This document shows positions 8,355 through 16,631 of a stretch of DNA of 41,010 bases, one piece after another (positions within the stretch are counted from its first letter, which is position 1; every line of letters begins with the position of its first letter). A program made the position numbers and the translations under genes. The DNA is taken from NCBI RefSeq assembly GCF_009696485.1, contig NZ_VULY01000038.1:1-41010 (forward strand), read 5' to 3'. The notes beneath the pieces are model-generated. The model was not told the DNA's origin. It worked only from the letters and a program-made list of their open reading frames with translations, and did not search any database. Origin of the DNA: Suipraeoptans intestinalis (GTDB lineage Bacteria > Bacillota > Clostridia > Lachnospirales > Lachnospiraceae).

Positions 8355-8984
8355 ATGGCTGAAATTAGATTTAAAAATCTACCTAAGTTGTTAAGTAGTA
8401 TGGAGGAAAAAGAATGGATTATTGATAGCTTTTTATTCAATTACAAAAATGAGGATTATGTCATAATATTAAAGTTATATAGTGATACAGAAAGAAAGCC
8501 ATCTGAATATGCTAAGGTAAAATTAGAATTCATTAGGGCTAATAATATTAATGAATCTATACAGGCGTATGCGGATTTTTACGAGGTTTACTTCAATTCT
8601 TTAGATGAATTTGCGAATTTTTTTAATATAAATAGAGGCAGTGCAAATAGAAATTTATTTGTAGATTTCTCTGAAATTTTTTCAAAATTTATACCAGATA
8701 AAAAGTATGAGGAAAAGCAAGGTTTAATTAAACAGCTCCAAGGTTCAAGATGTGAGGGAAACAATCCTAATGCAATATACTGTTATGATGTAAGAAGGAA
8801 TGGAGAGGTTGATGGAAGAAAGAATACCAGATCAAAGGCGAATAGTAATAAGGCGTATACTCTAAGAAGAAGTTTGTATGAAAAATATAAAGAGGATAAA
8901 AATCTTAGTTTCTTCTTTTCTGATAAATTAGAAGATGAAAGAACTGATGAGGAAATAATAAAGCAAGTTGCTGCTAGACACTGA
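8355..8984 (+). CDS. DUF6037-like protein of unknown function
   Basis: A 209-residue protein in AT-rich DNA, with a ribosome binding site (GAGGTGAT) just ahead of the ATG. No signal peptide or membrane segment. From memory it resembles DUF6037: WIIDSFLFNYKNEDYVIILKL near the start, YAKVKLEFI, the central IPDKKYEEKQ, then NPNAIYCYDVRRNGEVDGR and a C-terminal TLRRSLYEKYKEDKNLSFFF segment. The family has no established biochemical role. The gene stands alone between mobile-element debris and the RlmD-like relic, inside the direct-repeat-bounded island with the MutS-like ATPase. The family assignment needs a profile search; treat the function as unknown. Confidence 0.6.
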   Translation: MAEIRFKNLPKLLSSMEEKEWIIDSFLFNYKNEDYVIILKLYSDTERKPSEYAKVKLEFIRANNINESIQAYADFYEVYFNSLDEFANFFNINRGSANRNLFVDFSEIFSKFIPDKKYEEKQGLIKQLQGSRCEGNNPNAIYCYDVRRNGEVDGRKNTRSKANSNKAYTLRRSLYEKYKEDKNLSFFFSDKLEDERTDEEIIKQVAARH

Positions 8985-9079
8985 TTTGTTATATATGGAT
9001 TAAACAATTTAACGATGATCTTATGCTATCGTTAAAAAGTATGTAGATATGTTCCCACATACGAACGCAATTATTTGAC

Positions 9080-9409
9080 ATACTTGGTGTTCACTCGTTT
9101 CATGTGGAGACGTGTTGTCTCTTGTCGCGTAAAGTTGATACACCTATGATAGAAGTGGAAATGAAGGTTGAAAAAGACGATGTTACTGAAAAACCAACTT
9201 ATAAGAGAATAAATGAGTATATTGAAAATAAGTATGGATTTAAGGTACATTCTAAGTATATTGCAGAAGTAAAAGCTATGTTTGGATTGCCTATGCATGA
9301 AGCACCAAACAAAACAGATGTACCAAAGCGTGAATATCCAAAATGTCCACTGGAAAAGGTAGAAGCAATCAAGGATTATATATATGATTTATATGCCCTC
9401 GGCAATTAG
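9080..9409 (+). pseudogene. C-terminal relic of an RlmD/RumA-like rRNA (uracil-C5) methyltransferase
   Basis: SFHVETCCLLSRKVDTPM corresponds to the end of the TrmA/RumA methyltransferase core (family pattern FPHT-HVE-VVLLS). It is followed by the extra tail seen in many Clostridial copies: TYKRINEYIENKYGFKVHSK, then YIAEVKAMFGL, then KCPLEKVEAIKDYI. The catalytic domain is missing. A second, out-of-frame scrap (DMFPHT, about 9046-9063) lies 40-50 bases upstream, so the core was lost through deletion or rearrangement. An ATG at 9104 could start a 101-residue peptide, but it has no ribosome binding site. Such tails are common on Clostridial mobile elements, which suits a decayed island. Confidence 0.65.
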
Positions 9410-9518
9410 CATAAATGTATTACTTTTGGTAACTATGAGTGCATTTTATTTAGAAAAGAATAATTGCAAATAGTATTTTATGTAAATGTTATAGTGTTTT
9501 GTTCAGAAGGAGAAAAGA

Positions 9519-11162
9519 ATGGAAATAGTGATTCTGACAATTGGTACTATTCTAACAGTTGTTGTTGCTTTTTTTTATAATGATTATTTGAATAGAAAAA
9601 GAATTCAAGAAATGATTATACAGAGATTTGGAGGAAAACCAGAGTATAAAGATTATGACTTTGACGATATAAAAATCTTGTGGAAAGAATTGAAAGATGA
9701 AAGGTGTAAAGGTGATATTGATGATATTACTTGGAATGATTTAAATATGAATGATGTCTTTGCACGAATTAATATGTGTTGTTCATCCATTGGAGAACAA
9801 TATTTGTACAAAAGCTTAAGAAATACTAATTTCAATAGTGAAAAACTCAATAATTTAGAGGAAAAGATAAGATATCTAGATAAAAATAAAAATACTAGAA
9901 TAGACGTACAAAAAAAATTATTATATATAGGAAAGAGAAATAATAATTACCATGTTGTGACGTTTTTGAAATGTCTGGATAGTTTTAAGTTAAATAGATG
10001 TTGGATTTATTATTTTTTGCAAATAATGTTATTAATCGTTCTTGTTTTAGCTGTAGTTTTTCGGAATAATTATGCATATTTATTTTTGGGAATTGTTTTT
10101 TTTATAAATATAAGCGTGTATGCATTAATGAAGAATAAATATGAGATTAATATGGACTTAATGGTGGCAGTGCAGAGTGTCTTACAGGTTAGTAAGGAAT
10201 TTACCCAAAAAGAAGAAACGATATTTTCTGAGTTTAAAGAATATACAGGAACGATAAATAAACTAACGCATTCAATGGCATTGATTAATGGAAGGTATCA
10301 ACGGCAGTATACGGCAGATTTCGTGGAATTAGGTGCTATGTATTTAACGGGTGCTTTTTTATTTGATTTTATTGTCTATAATAGGGTGATTATACAACTA
10401 GAAGAAAAATTAACCGACATATTAGCGTTGTTAAACTTGCTTGGGGAAATAGATATGGCTATTTCTATAGCATCATTCCGAAATAGTGTTCCATTATACT
10501 GTCTTCCGGAATTTTGTAAAGAAAATAAAATATATTATCAGGAGTTGTATAATCCATTGTTAGATAATCCTATCTGTAATGATTTTAATTTGAATACGAA
10601 TTGTATTATTACAGGATCAAATGCTTCAGGTAAATCTACCTTTATTAAAGCAATAGCAATAAATGGGATATTAGCAATGAATATTCATACCTGTACAGCA
10701 AAATCGGCTAGAATTTCAAAAGCAGAGATATATACATCAATGGCAATCAGAGATGATTTGTTGGCTGGGGATAGTTATTTTGTTAAGGAAGTAAAATCAT
10801 TACAAAGAATCATAGATATTATAGAGCAAGACAGATTTGTTGTAGCGATTATTGATGAGATTTTACGAGGAACAAATACCAAGGAACGTGTTGCAGCTTC
10901 TGTGGCGATTTTGAGATATTTAGAGAATAAGAATTGCATAGTGATAGTCGCGTCTCATGATATAGAGTTAATAGATTTATTAAAAAATAGTAAATATGAT
11001 AATTATTATTTTTGTGAAAAATCGGAAAATAGAGAAGTACTATTTGATTATAGGATTCACAAAGGAGTTTGTAAACAAAACAACGCAATAAAGCTATTGG
11101 ATTTGTTTGGATATCCATCAGCTATTGTGAAAGAAGCAAATAAATATTCAAGCATTCTTTGA
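9519..11162 (+). CDS. Membrane-anchored MutS-like ATPase
   Basis: A 547-residue protein, AT-rich, with AGAAGGAGAAAAG ahead of the ATG. The N-terminus is a membrane segment (about residues 3-20). A hydrophobic pair follows at about 160-205 (LQIMLLIVLVLAVVF; YLFLGIVFFINISVYAL), and another hydrophobic stretch lies near 275. The C-terminal third is a MutS domain V ATPase: Walker A GSNASGKSTF (about 366), Walker B VVAIIDEILRGTNTKE (about 440, including the MutS-type ILRGT signature) and VASHD in the H-loop position. The mismatch-recognition (Phe-x-Glu) and connector domains of true MutS are absent, so repair of mismatches is unlikely. A family of short MutS-related proteins with membrane segments exists in Clostridia without defined function. 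The gene sits alone in the island. Confidence 0.85.
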   Translation: MEIVILTIGTILTVVVAFFYNDYLNRKRIQEMIIQRFGGKPEYKDYDFDDIKILWKELKDERCKGDIDDITWNDLNMNDVFARINMCCSSIGEQYLYKSLRNTNFNSEKLNNLEEKIRYLDKNKNTRIDVQKKLLYIGKRNNNYHVVTFLKCLDSFKLNRCWIYYFLQIMLLIVLVLAVVFRNNYAYLFLGIVFFINISVYALMKNKYEINMDLMVAVQSVLQVSKEFTQKEETIFSEFKEYTGTINKLTHSMALINGRYQRQYTADFVELGAMYLTGAFLFDFIVYNRVIIQLEEKLTDILALLNLLGEIDMAISIASFRNSVPLYCLPEFCKENKIYYQELYNPLLDNPICNDFNLNTNCIITGSNASGKSTFIKAIAINGILAMNIHTCTAKSARISKAEIYTSMAIRDDLLAGDSYFVKEVKSLQRIIDIIEQDRFVVAIIDEILRGTNTKERVAASVAILRYLENKNCIVIVASHDIELIDLLKNSKYDNYYFCEKSENREVLFDYRIHKGVCKQNNAIKLLDLFGYPSAIVKEANKYSSIL

Positions 11163-11225
11163 AAATAAGCAAAAAGGTTAATAATATTTTAGTATGGATT
11201 TTGGTACGAATTATTTATCTTATAT

Positions 11226-11501
11226 GTGAATAGATATCAAGGAATGGTAGAAAGTGCAATTAAAAGTTCAATTTCTCTTTCGGATTATTTTGGCGATGTG
11301 AATGGTACATCTATGATTTTGGAAAAGAAAGTATCAAATGACGATGTGTTAGAAAATGGGCAATCGGCAACGAATCAATTTTATACGATTACTTTTGAAG
11401 GTCCAAGCGTGACGGGAACAGGAGGAGCAAGACATTTGGAGTGTACGGTAAGCAGTCCGGACGGTGTGAATTTAGTTTACAATGAGATTTCATATTACTA
11501 A
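11226..11501 (+). pseudogene. Fragment of an unrecognised gene (C-terminal part)
   Basis: Open reading of about 91 codons after GTG 11226. The same frame stays open a little further upstream without a start codon or ribosome binding site, which suggests the 3' end of a truncated gene. The product contains FYTITFEGPSVTGTGGARH and then LECTVSSPDGVNLVYNEISYY; no signal peptide or recognisable domain. It lies at the inner right edge of the AT-rich island. Confidence 0.4.
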
Positions 11502-11633
11502 TTACTAAAGGTTAATCAGATACAACTTCCTTTCGCATTTCAGGGGTTGCTGCCTGGTAGATAGATTCCATCCATCTACTTTTGCAGCAGCCCTTTGACA
11601 TTGTTAAAACCCTGCATTTCCAATCCTTTTCCA

Positions 11634-11650
11634 TGGGTAAAAATTTTCTT
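11634..11650. repeat. Right copy of 17-bp direct repeat flanking the AT-rich island
   Basis: Identical to 7494-7510 (TGGGTAAAAATTTTCTT). It lies 65 bases before the polA start, where base composition returns to that of the core chromosome. A TATAGT box (11672-11677) downstream may be the polA -10; no good -35 is visible. Confidence 0.65.
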
Positions 11651-11714
11651 TTAAAAAAAGGGAAACTGGTGTATAGTGGTAGGGTAGTAGAAAGACTCAC
11701 ATGGAGACGGACAA

Positions 11715-14339
11715 ATGAAAGAAAAAATCCTATTAATAGATGGACACAGTATCTTAAACCGGGCGTTTTTTGGAATACCGGATCTTACCAATTCCGAAGG
11801 ACTGCATACCAACGGAATCTATGGATTCCTTATGATCCTGTTTAAGATTTTGGAAGAAGAGAACCCCACTCACCTGACGGTGGCGTTTGACGTACATGCG
11901 CCCACCTTCCGGCATAAAATGTATGAGGCCTACAAGGGGACGCGTAAGCCTATGGCAGAGGAACTGCGCCAACAGGTGCCGGTCATGAAGCAGGTATTGC
12001 AGGCTATGGGCATCCATATTGTGGAAAAAGAAGGACTGGAGGCAGACGATGTGATCGGCACGCTCTCCAGAACCTGTGAAGATCGGGGGCTGGAGGTAAC
12101 GGTGCTGTCCGGAGACAGAGACCTTCTTCAGCTGGCGACAGAAAGCATCAAGATCCGTATCCCCAAAACAAAAGGCGGAAAGACAGAGGTAGAAGACTAC
12201 TATGCGAAAGATGTTCAGGAACGTTATCAGGTAACGCCGGAAGAGTTTGTGGATATGAAGGCTTTGATGGGAGATACCTCCGATAATATTCCGGGAGTAC
12301 CGGGGATCGGGGAAAAGACGGCGGCAAAGCTGATCGGAAAGTACCACAATATTGAGACGGCCTGGGAACACCGGCAGGAGATCAGGCCGGAGCGGATCGC
12401 GAATCTGCTGACAGAGAACTGGGAGCAGGCGCTTCTTAGCAAACGTCTGGCAGCTATCTGCACAGAGGCGGAGCTGGCATTTGCCCCGGAGGACGCCCGG
12501 ATGGGCGATCTGTACACCAAGGAAGCCTACGCTCTGTTTCAGAGGCTTCAATTTAAAAATCTGCTGTCCCGGTTTGATCTGCCTCATGAGGAGACGGATC
12601 TGGAGGCAGGCTTCGTGAGGCTGACGGGGAAACAGGAGGCAGAAGAACTGTTTCAGAAGGCCTTCCAAAGCGACAGAGTAGGAGTGGTGATCCAAAAGGA
12701 TGCCATAAACGACCTTCCCCTGTTTGCAGGCAGGAAGGAAATTGCCGGAATCGGTCTGTGTTTTTCGGACGATCAGACCTACTATATAGAAATTGGAAAA
12801 GAAATGGAAAAAAGCTGGGCCATGGACAGGCTGCGTAAGCTGTCGGGAGAGACGAAATCCCTTGCCATGTTTGATATCAAGGAGAATCTTCCGGACTTTT
12901 TTCCGAAAAAACAGGAGGTTTGCTTTGACCTGATGGTGGCCGCATACCTGCTGGACCCGCTGAAAAGCCGATATTCTCTGGAAGAGATCGGCAGAGAATA
13001 TCTGGAACTTTTATATGAAGAAGAAAAAGAGGAAGGACGCAAATGGATCACCTGCTGCCATGATGCCTTTGTGGCGTATCAGGCGGTTCCTGTTTTGCAG
13101 GACAGACTGAAAAAAGAGCAGATGGAAGAACTCTTTCGTAAGATAGAAATGCCTCTGGTATTTACGCTTTACGACATGGAACAAAATGGGGTAAAGATCG
13201 CGGCAAAAGAGTTGAAAGAGTATGGAGAGAAGCTTGCAGGGAAGATCCGGCAGCTGGAAGAAGAGATTTACGAAGAAGCGGGAGAAAAGTTCAACATCAA
13301 TTCTCCCAAACAGCTGGGCGTCATTTTGTTTGAGCATATGCGTATTCCGGGAGGGAGAAAGACAAAGACCGGCTATTCTACAGCGGCGGATGTGCTGGAA
13401 AAGCTGGCGCTGGATTACCCGTTTGTAAATAAGATCCTGGAATACCGCCAGTATGCAAAGCTGAAATCTACGTATGCCGATGGACTGGCAGCCTTTATCC
13501 GGGAGGACGGAAGGATCCATGGCAAGTTTAATCAGACCATTGCTGCCACCGGAAGACTTAGCAGTACAGAGCCGAACCTTCAGAATATTCCGGTCAGGAT
13601 GGAGCTGGGGCGGATGATCCGAAAGGCGTTTATTCCGGAGCAAGGGTTTGTTTTTGTGGATGCGGACTATTCCCAGATAGAACTGCGTATTTTGGCACAT
13701 TGTTCAGAAGACGAACATCTTATCGCAGCCTACAAAGAAGCGAAAGATATCCATAGAGCCACAGCTTCCCAGGTGTTTGGAGTTCCCTTTGAAGAGGTGA
13801 CCGAGGAACTGCGAAGAAATGCAAAAGCAGTAAACTTTGGGATCGTATACGGGATCAGTTCCTTCGGGTTAAGCCAGGACCTGAGCATTACGCGCAAGGA
13901 GGCGGACGCATATATCAAAGGATATTTTAAGACCTATCCGGGGATCAAACGGTTCTTGGATGATTGTGTCAGCCAGGCAAAGGAAAAGGGATATGCCGTT
14001 ACGCTTTTGGGAAGAAGACGGCCGGTGCCGGAACTGACATCCAAGAATTTTGCACAGAGAAACTTTGGAGAACGGGTGGCCATGAATGCTCCCATTCAGG
14101 GGGCGGCGGCCGATATTATGAAGATCGCCATGATCGGAGTAAATACTCGTCTGAAGGAGGAAGGGTTAAGATCAAGGCTAGTACTGCAGGTCCATGATGA
14201 GCTTTTGATCGAGACCAAAGAAGAAGAGGTGGAAACAGTCAAAAGGATTCTGGAAGAAGAGATGGGACAGGCAGTTTCCCTTCGGGTACCGCTGGAAATT
14301 GATATCAATGTAGGAGACAACTGGTACGAGGCAAAGTAG
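11715..14339 (+). CDS. polA: DNA polymerase I
   Basis: An 874-residue repair and Okazaki-processing polymerase. The N-terminal third is the 5'-3' flap exonuclease (LLIDGHSILNRAFF; GLEADDVIGTLS; LSGDRDLLQL; MGDTSDNIPGVPGIGEKTA). The polymerase domain has motif A DADYSQIELRILAH (about 649), motif B RRNAKAVNFGIVYG (about 700) and motif C QVHDELLIE (about 824). The middle 3'-5' exonuclease domain appears inactive: where proofreading enzymes carry DTETD the sequence is VGVVIQKDAIND, as in many Clostridial and Bacillus homologues. The ATG follows GGAGACGG. It heads a tight cluster with coaE (12-base gap), the WalJ-like hydrolase and degV. Confidence 0.97.
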   Translation: MKEKILLIDGHSILNRAFFGIPDLTNSEGLHTNGIYGFLMILFKILEEENPTHLTVAFDVHAPTFRHKMYEAYKGTRKPMAEELRQQVPVMKQVLQAMGIHIVEKEGLEADDVIGTLSRTCEDRGLEVTVLSGDRDLLQLATESIKIRIPKTKGGKTEVEDYYAKDVQERYQVTPEEFVDMKALMGDTSDNIPGVPGIGEKTAAKLIGKYHNIETAWEHRQEIRPERIANLLTENWEQALLSKRLAAICTEAELAFAPEDARMGDLYTKEAYALFQRLQFKNLLSRFDLPHEETDLEAGFVRLTGKQEAEELFQKAFQSDRVGVVIQKDAINDLPLFAGRKEIAGIGLCFSDDQTYYIEIGKEMEKSWAMDRLRKLSGETKSLAMFDIKENLPDFFPKKQEVCFDLMVAAYLLDPLKSRYSLEEIGREYLELLYEEEKEEGRKWITCCHDAFVAYQAVPVLQDRLKKEQMEELFRKIEMPLVFTLYDMEQNGVKIAAKELKEYGEKLAGKIRQLEEEIYEEAGEKFNINSPKQLGVILFEHMRIPGGRKTKTGYSTAADVLEKLALDYPFVNKILEYRQYAKLKSTYADGLAAFIREDGRIHGKFNQTIAATGRLSSTEPNLQNIPVRMELGRMIRKAFIPEQGFVFVDADYSQIELRILAHCSEDEHLIAAYKEAKDIHRATASQVFGVPFEEVTEELRRNAKAVNFGIVYGISSFGLSQDLSITRKEADAYIKGYFKTYPGIKRFLDDCVSQAKEKGYAVTLLGRRRPVPELTSKNFAQRNFGERVAMNAPIQGAAADIMKIAMIGVNTRLKEEGLRSRLVLQVHDELLIETKEEEVETVKRILEEEMGQAVSLRVPLEIDINVGDNWYEAK

Positions 14340-14351
14340 AGGAGCAGGCAA

Positions 14352-14963
14352 ATGAAAATAATTGGAATTACCGGGGGAATAGGCTCCGGCAAAACAAAAG
14401 TTATGGAGTATTTGCAGGAGACGCAGGGAGCAGTGATCTGCAGGACCGATGAGGTGGGAAGAAAGCTGCAGCGAAAAGGAACGTCTTGCTTTCAGAAAAT
14501 CGTGGAGACTTTTGGAGAAGAAGTTCTGAATACAAAAGGCAGCCTGGACAGAGAAAAGCTGGCAGAAATTGTTTTTTCCCAGGAAGAAAAGCGAGAACGA
14601 CTAAACAGTATCGTTCATCCGGCGGTAAAGGAAGAGGTTCTGAAAAAGATAGAAAAAGAAAGAAAGAAGGGAACGGAGATTTTTCTTTTGGAATCTGCTC
14701 TTTTGATAGAAGACAGCTATGAACAGATTTGTGACGAACTGTGGTATATTTATGTAGAATCTTCCATCAGGCGAAAAAGACTGGTATATACCAGAGGATA
14801 TACAGAAGAGAAGATCGAAAAAATCATGGCGGCTCAGCTTCCCAAACAGAGTTTTCTGGACCACTGCAATCGCGTGGTAGACAACAGCGGAAGCTTTGCC
14901 GAAACGATCCAGCAGCTGGAACAGATTATGAAAGACTTGACAGAAAGGCAGACAAAGTCATGA
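14352..14963 (+). CDS. coaE: Dephospho-CoA kinase
   Basis: Phosphorylates the ribose 3'-OH of dephospho-CoA, the last step of CoA synthesis. The 203 residues are typical. The P-loop GITGGIGSGKT is at the N-terminus, CRTDEVGRKLQ corresponds to the family DAD segment, HPAV (about 96) and the lid arginines near RRKRLVYTRGY follow, then AAQLPKQ. The start has GGAGCAGG upstream. It overlaps the next gene by ATGA. polA-coaE adjacency is widespread in Firmicutes. Confidence 0.95.
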   Translation: MKIIGITGGIGSGKTKVMEYLQETQGAVICRTDEVGRKLQRKGTSCFQKIVETFGEEVLNTKGSLDREKLAEIVFSQEEKRERLNSIVHPAVKEEVLKKIEKERKKGTEIFLLESALLIEDSYEQICDELWYIYVESSIRRKRLVYTRGYTEEKIEKIMAAQLPKQSFLDHCNRVVDNSGSFAETIQQLEQIMKDLTERQTKS

Positions 14964-15757
14964 GGTTATGCAGTATTGCCAGCGGAAGCAGCGGGAATTG
15001 TATTTACATAGGAGATTCCAGAACGCATCTTCTGGTAGATACGGGGATCAGTAAAAAAAGAATAGAGGAAGGGCTTTGCCGGGTAGGGGTCAAAGGAGAA
15101 GAAATAGCGGGGATCCTGGTAACGCACGAGCACTCGGATCACATTCAGGGACTGGGGGTGTTCAGCCGCAGATATGAGGTTCCTATCTATGCCACGAGAG
15201 GTACGATCGAAGGGATCAGAAGGTGCAAAAGCCTGGGAACGATCCCGGAAGATCTGTTCTGCGAGATCCGGGAGGAGGAAAGCTTTACCATAGGGAGTCT
15301 GGAGATTTATCCCTTTCCCATCTCACATGATGCAAGGGAGCCGGTGGGATACCGGGCCGGCAGCGCCGGAAAATCTGTGGCGGTAGCTACAGACCTGGGA
15401 ACCTACGATGAGAAAACGGTTCAGTACTTAAGCGGGCTGGATGCCGTTGTGCTGGAGGCGAACCACGATACCCATATGCTGGAGGTGGGTCCTTATCCGT
15501 ACCATCTGAAGCAGCGGGTACTGGGAGAGCGGGGACACCTTTCCAACGAAGTGTCGGGAAGGCTTCTGTGCGATATCCTGCACCGTGATCTGAAGCAGGT
15601 GGTGCTGGGGCATCTCAGCAAGGAGAACAATTATGAGGAGCTGGCTTACGAAACGGTAAAGCTGGAGGTTACAATGGGAGAAAATCCTTATAAAGGAGAC
15701 GAAATCCCCCTGATGGTGGCAAAGCGGGATGAGATTTCTCCCACAATAGAAGTATAA
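14960..15757 (+). CDS. MBL-fold metallo-hydrolase, YycJ/WalJ type
   Basis: A 265-residue metallo-beta-lactamase-fold hydrolase. The N-terminus RLCSIASGSSGNC is the hallmark of the YycJ/WalJ branch. The metal motif THEHSDHIQG is near residue 55, with further ligands expected in ISHDAREPVGYR, ATDLGTYDE and LGHLSKENN. WalJ proteins are 5'-3' exonucleases or accessory factors linked to cell-wall and mismatch-repair phenotypes in Firmicutes; no walRK genes are nearby here. ATG 14960 overlaps the coaE stop (ATGA), giving translational coupling. Longer in-frame starts lie inside coaE and were rejected. Confidence 0.9.
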   Translation: MRLCSIASGSSGNCIYIGDSRTHLLVDTGISKKRIEEGLCRVGVKGEEIAGILVTHEHSDHIQGLGVFSRRYEVPIYATRGTIEGIRRCKSLGTIPEDLFCEIREEESFTIGSLEIYPFPISHDAREPVGYRAGSAGKSVAVATDLGTYDEKTVQYLSGLDAVVLEANHDTHMLEVGPYPYHLKQRVLGERGHLSNEVSGRLLCDILHRDLKQVVLGHLSKENNYEELAYETVKLEVTMGENPYKGDEIPLMVAKRDEISPTIEV

Positions 15758-15770
15758 AGAGGATTGTACA

Positions 15771-16631
15771 ATGAATAAGATTGCAGTAATAACAGACAGT
15801 AACAGCGGAATCACTTTAAAAGAAGCAAAGGATCTGGGGATCTTCATGATCTCTATGCCGTTCTATATCGAAGAAGAGGTGTTTTTTGAAGAACTTACCC
15901 TGTCACAGGAAGACTTTTACAAGAGGCTGACGGAAAACGCATCGATTTCTACCTCCCAACCGTCACCTGCTTCTGTAAAAGAGGTCTGGGAAAAGGCGCT
16001 GGAGGAATATGACGAGATCCTTCACATCCCTATGTCCAGTGGGCTGAGCGGTTCCTGCGAAATGGCCATGATGCTGGCAGAATCCTACAGGGGAAAAGTA
16101 CACGTACTGGATAACCAGAGGATCTCTGTCACACAGAGACAGGCGGTTTATGACGCCGTCCACCTGATTGAGAAAGGAAAAAACGCACAGGAGATCAAAG
16201 AGATCCTGTTGCGGGAAAAGCTGGAAGCCAGCATCTATATTACGGTAGATACGTTAAAATATCTGAAGAAGGGAGGCAGAGTCACACCGGCGGCAGCTGC
16301 ACTGGGAACAGTGTTAAATGTCAAACCGGTTCTGTCGATACGGGGAGAAAAGCTGGATTCCTTCGCAAAGGTAAGAGGCTGGAAATCTGCCAAAAAGACC
16401 ATGCTGGATGCTATGGAAAAAGACATTCGGGAAAGGTTCCAGGGAGAGGTGCATTTGATGGCGGCATATACCGGATCGGAGGAGGAAGCGCTTTCCTGGA
16501 AGAAGGAAGTGGAGGACAGATTCCCCGGATATGAGGTGCAGATGGATCCCCTGTCCTTGAGTGTTGCTTGCCACATCGGACCGGGAGCGTTGGCTATTGC
16601 CTGCAGCAGGAAGGTAAAAGAGCTGAATTAG
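15771..16631 (+). CDS. DegV-family fatty-acid-binding protein
   Basis: A 286-residue DegV protein. Members (FakB) carry a fatty acid in a deep pocket and present it to the kinase FakA for entry into phospholipids. Signatures: ITDSNSGI at the start, STSQPSP (about 62), IPMSSGLSGSC (about 85-95), DTLKYLKKGGRV (about 158-170) and CHIGPGALA near the C-terminus. It is separated from the upstream hydrolase by 13 bases with an AGAGGA site. Its stop codon overlaps the convergent tmcAL stop by 4 bases. No fakA lies in the window. Confidence 0.92.
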   Translation: MNKIAVITDSNSGITLKEAKDLGIFMISMPFYIEEEVFFEELTLSQEDFYKRLTENASISTSQPSPASVKEVWEKALEEYDEILHIPMSSGLSGSCEMAMMLAESYRGKVHVLDNQRISVTQRQAVYDAVHLIEKGKNAQEIKEILLREKLEASIYITVDTLKYLKKGGRVTPAAAALGTVLNVKPVLSIRGEKLDSFAKVRGWKSAKKTMLDAMEKDIRERFQGEVHLMAAYTGSEEEALSWKKEVEDRFPGYEVQMDPLSLSVACHIGPGALAIACSRKVKELN

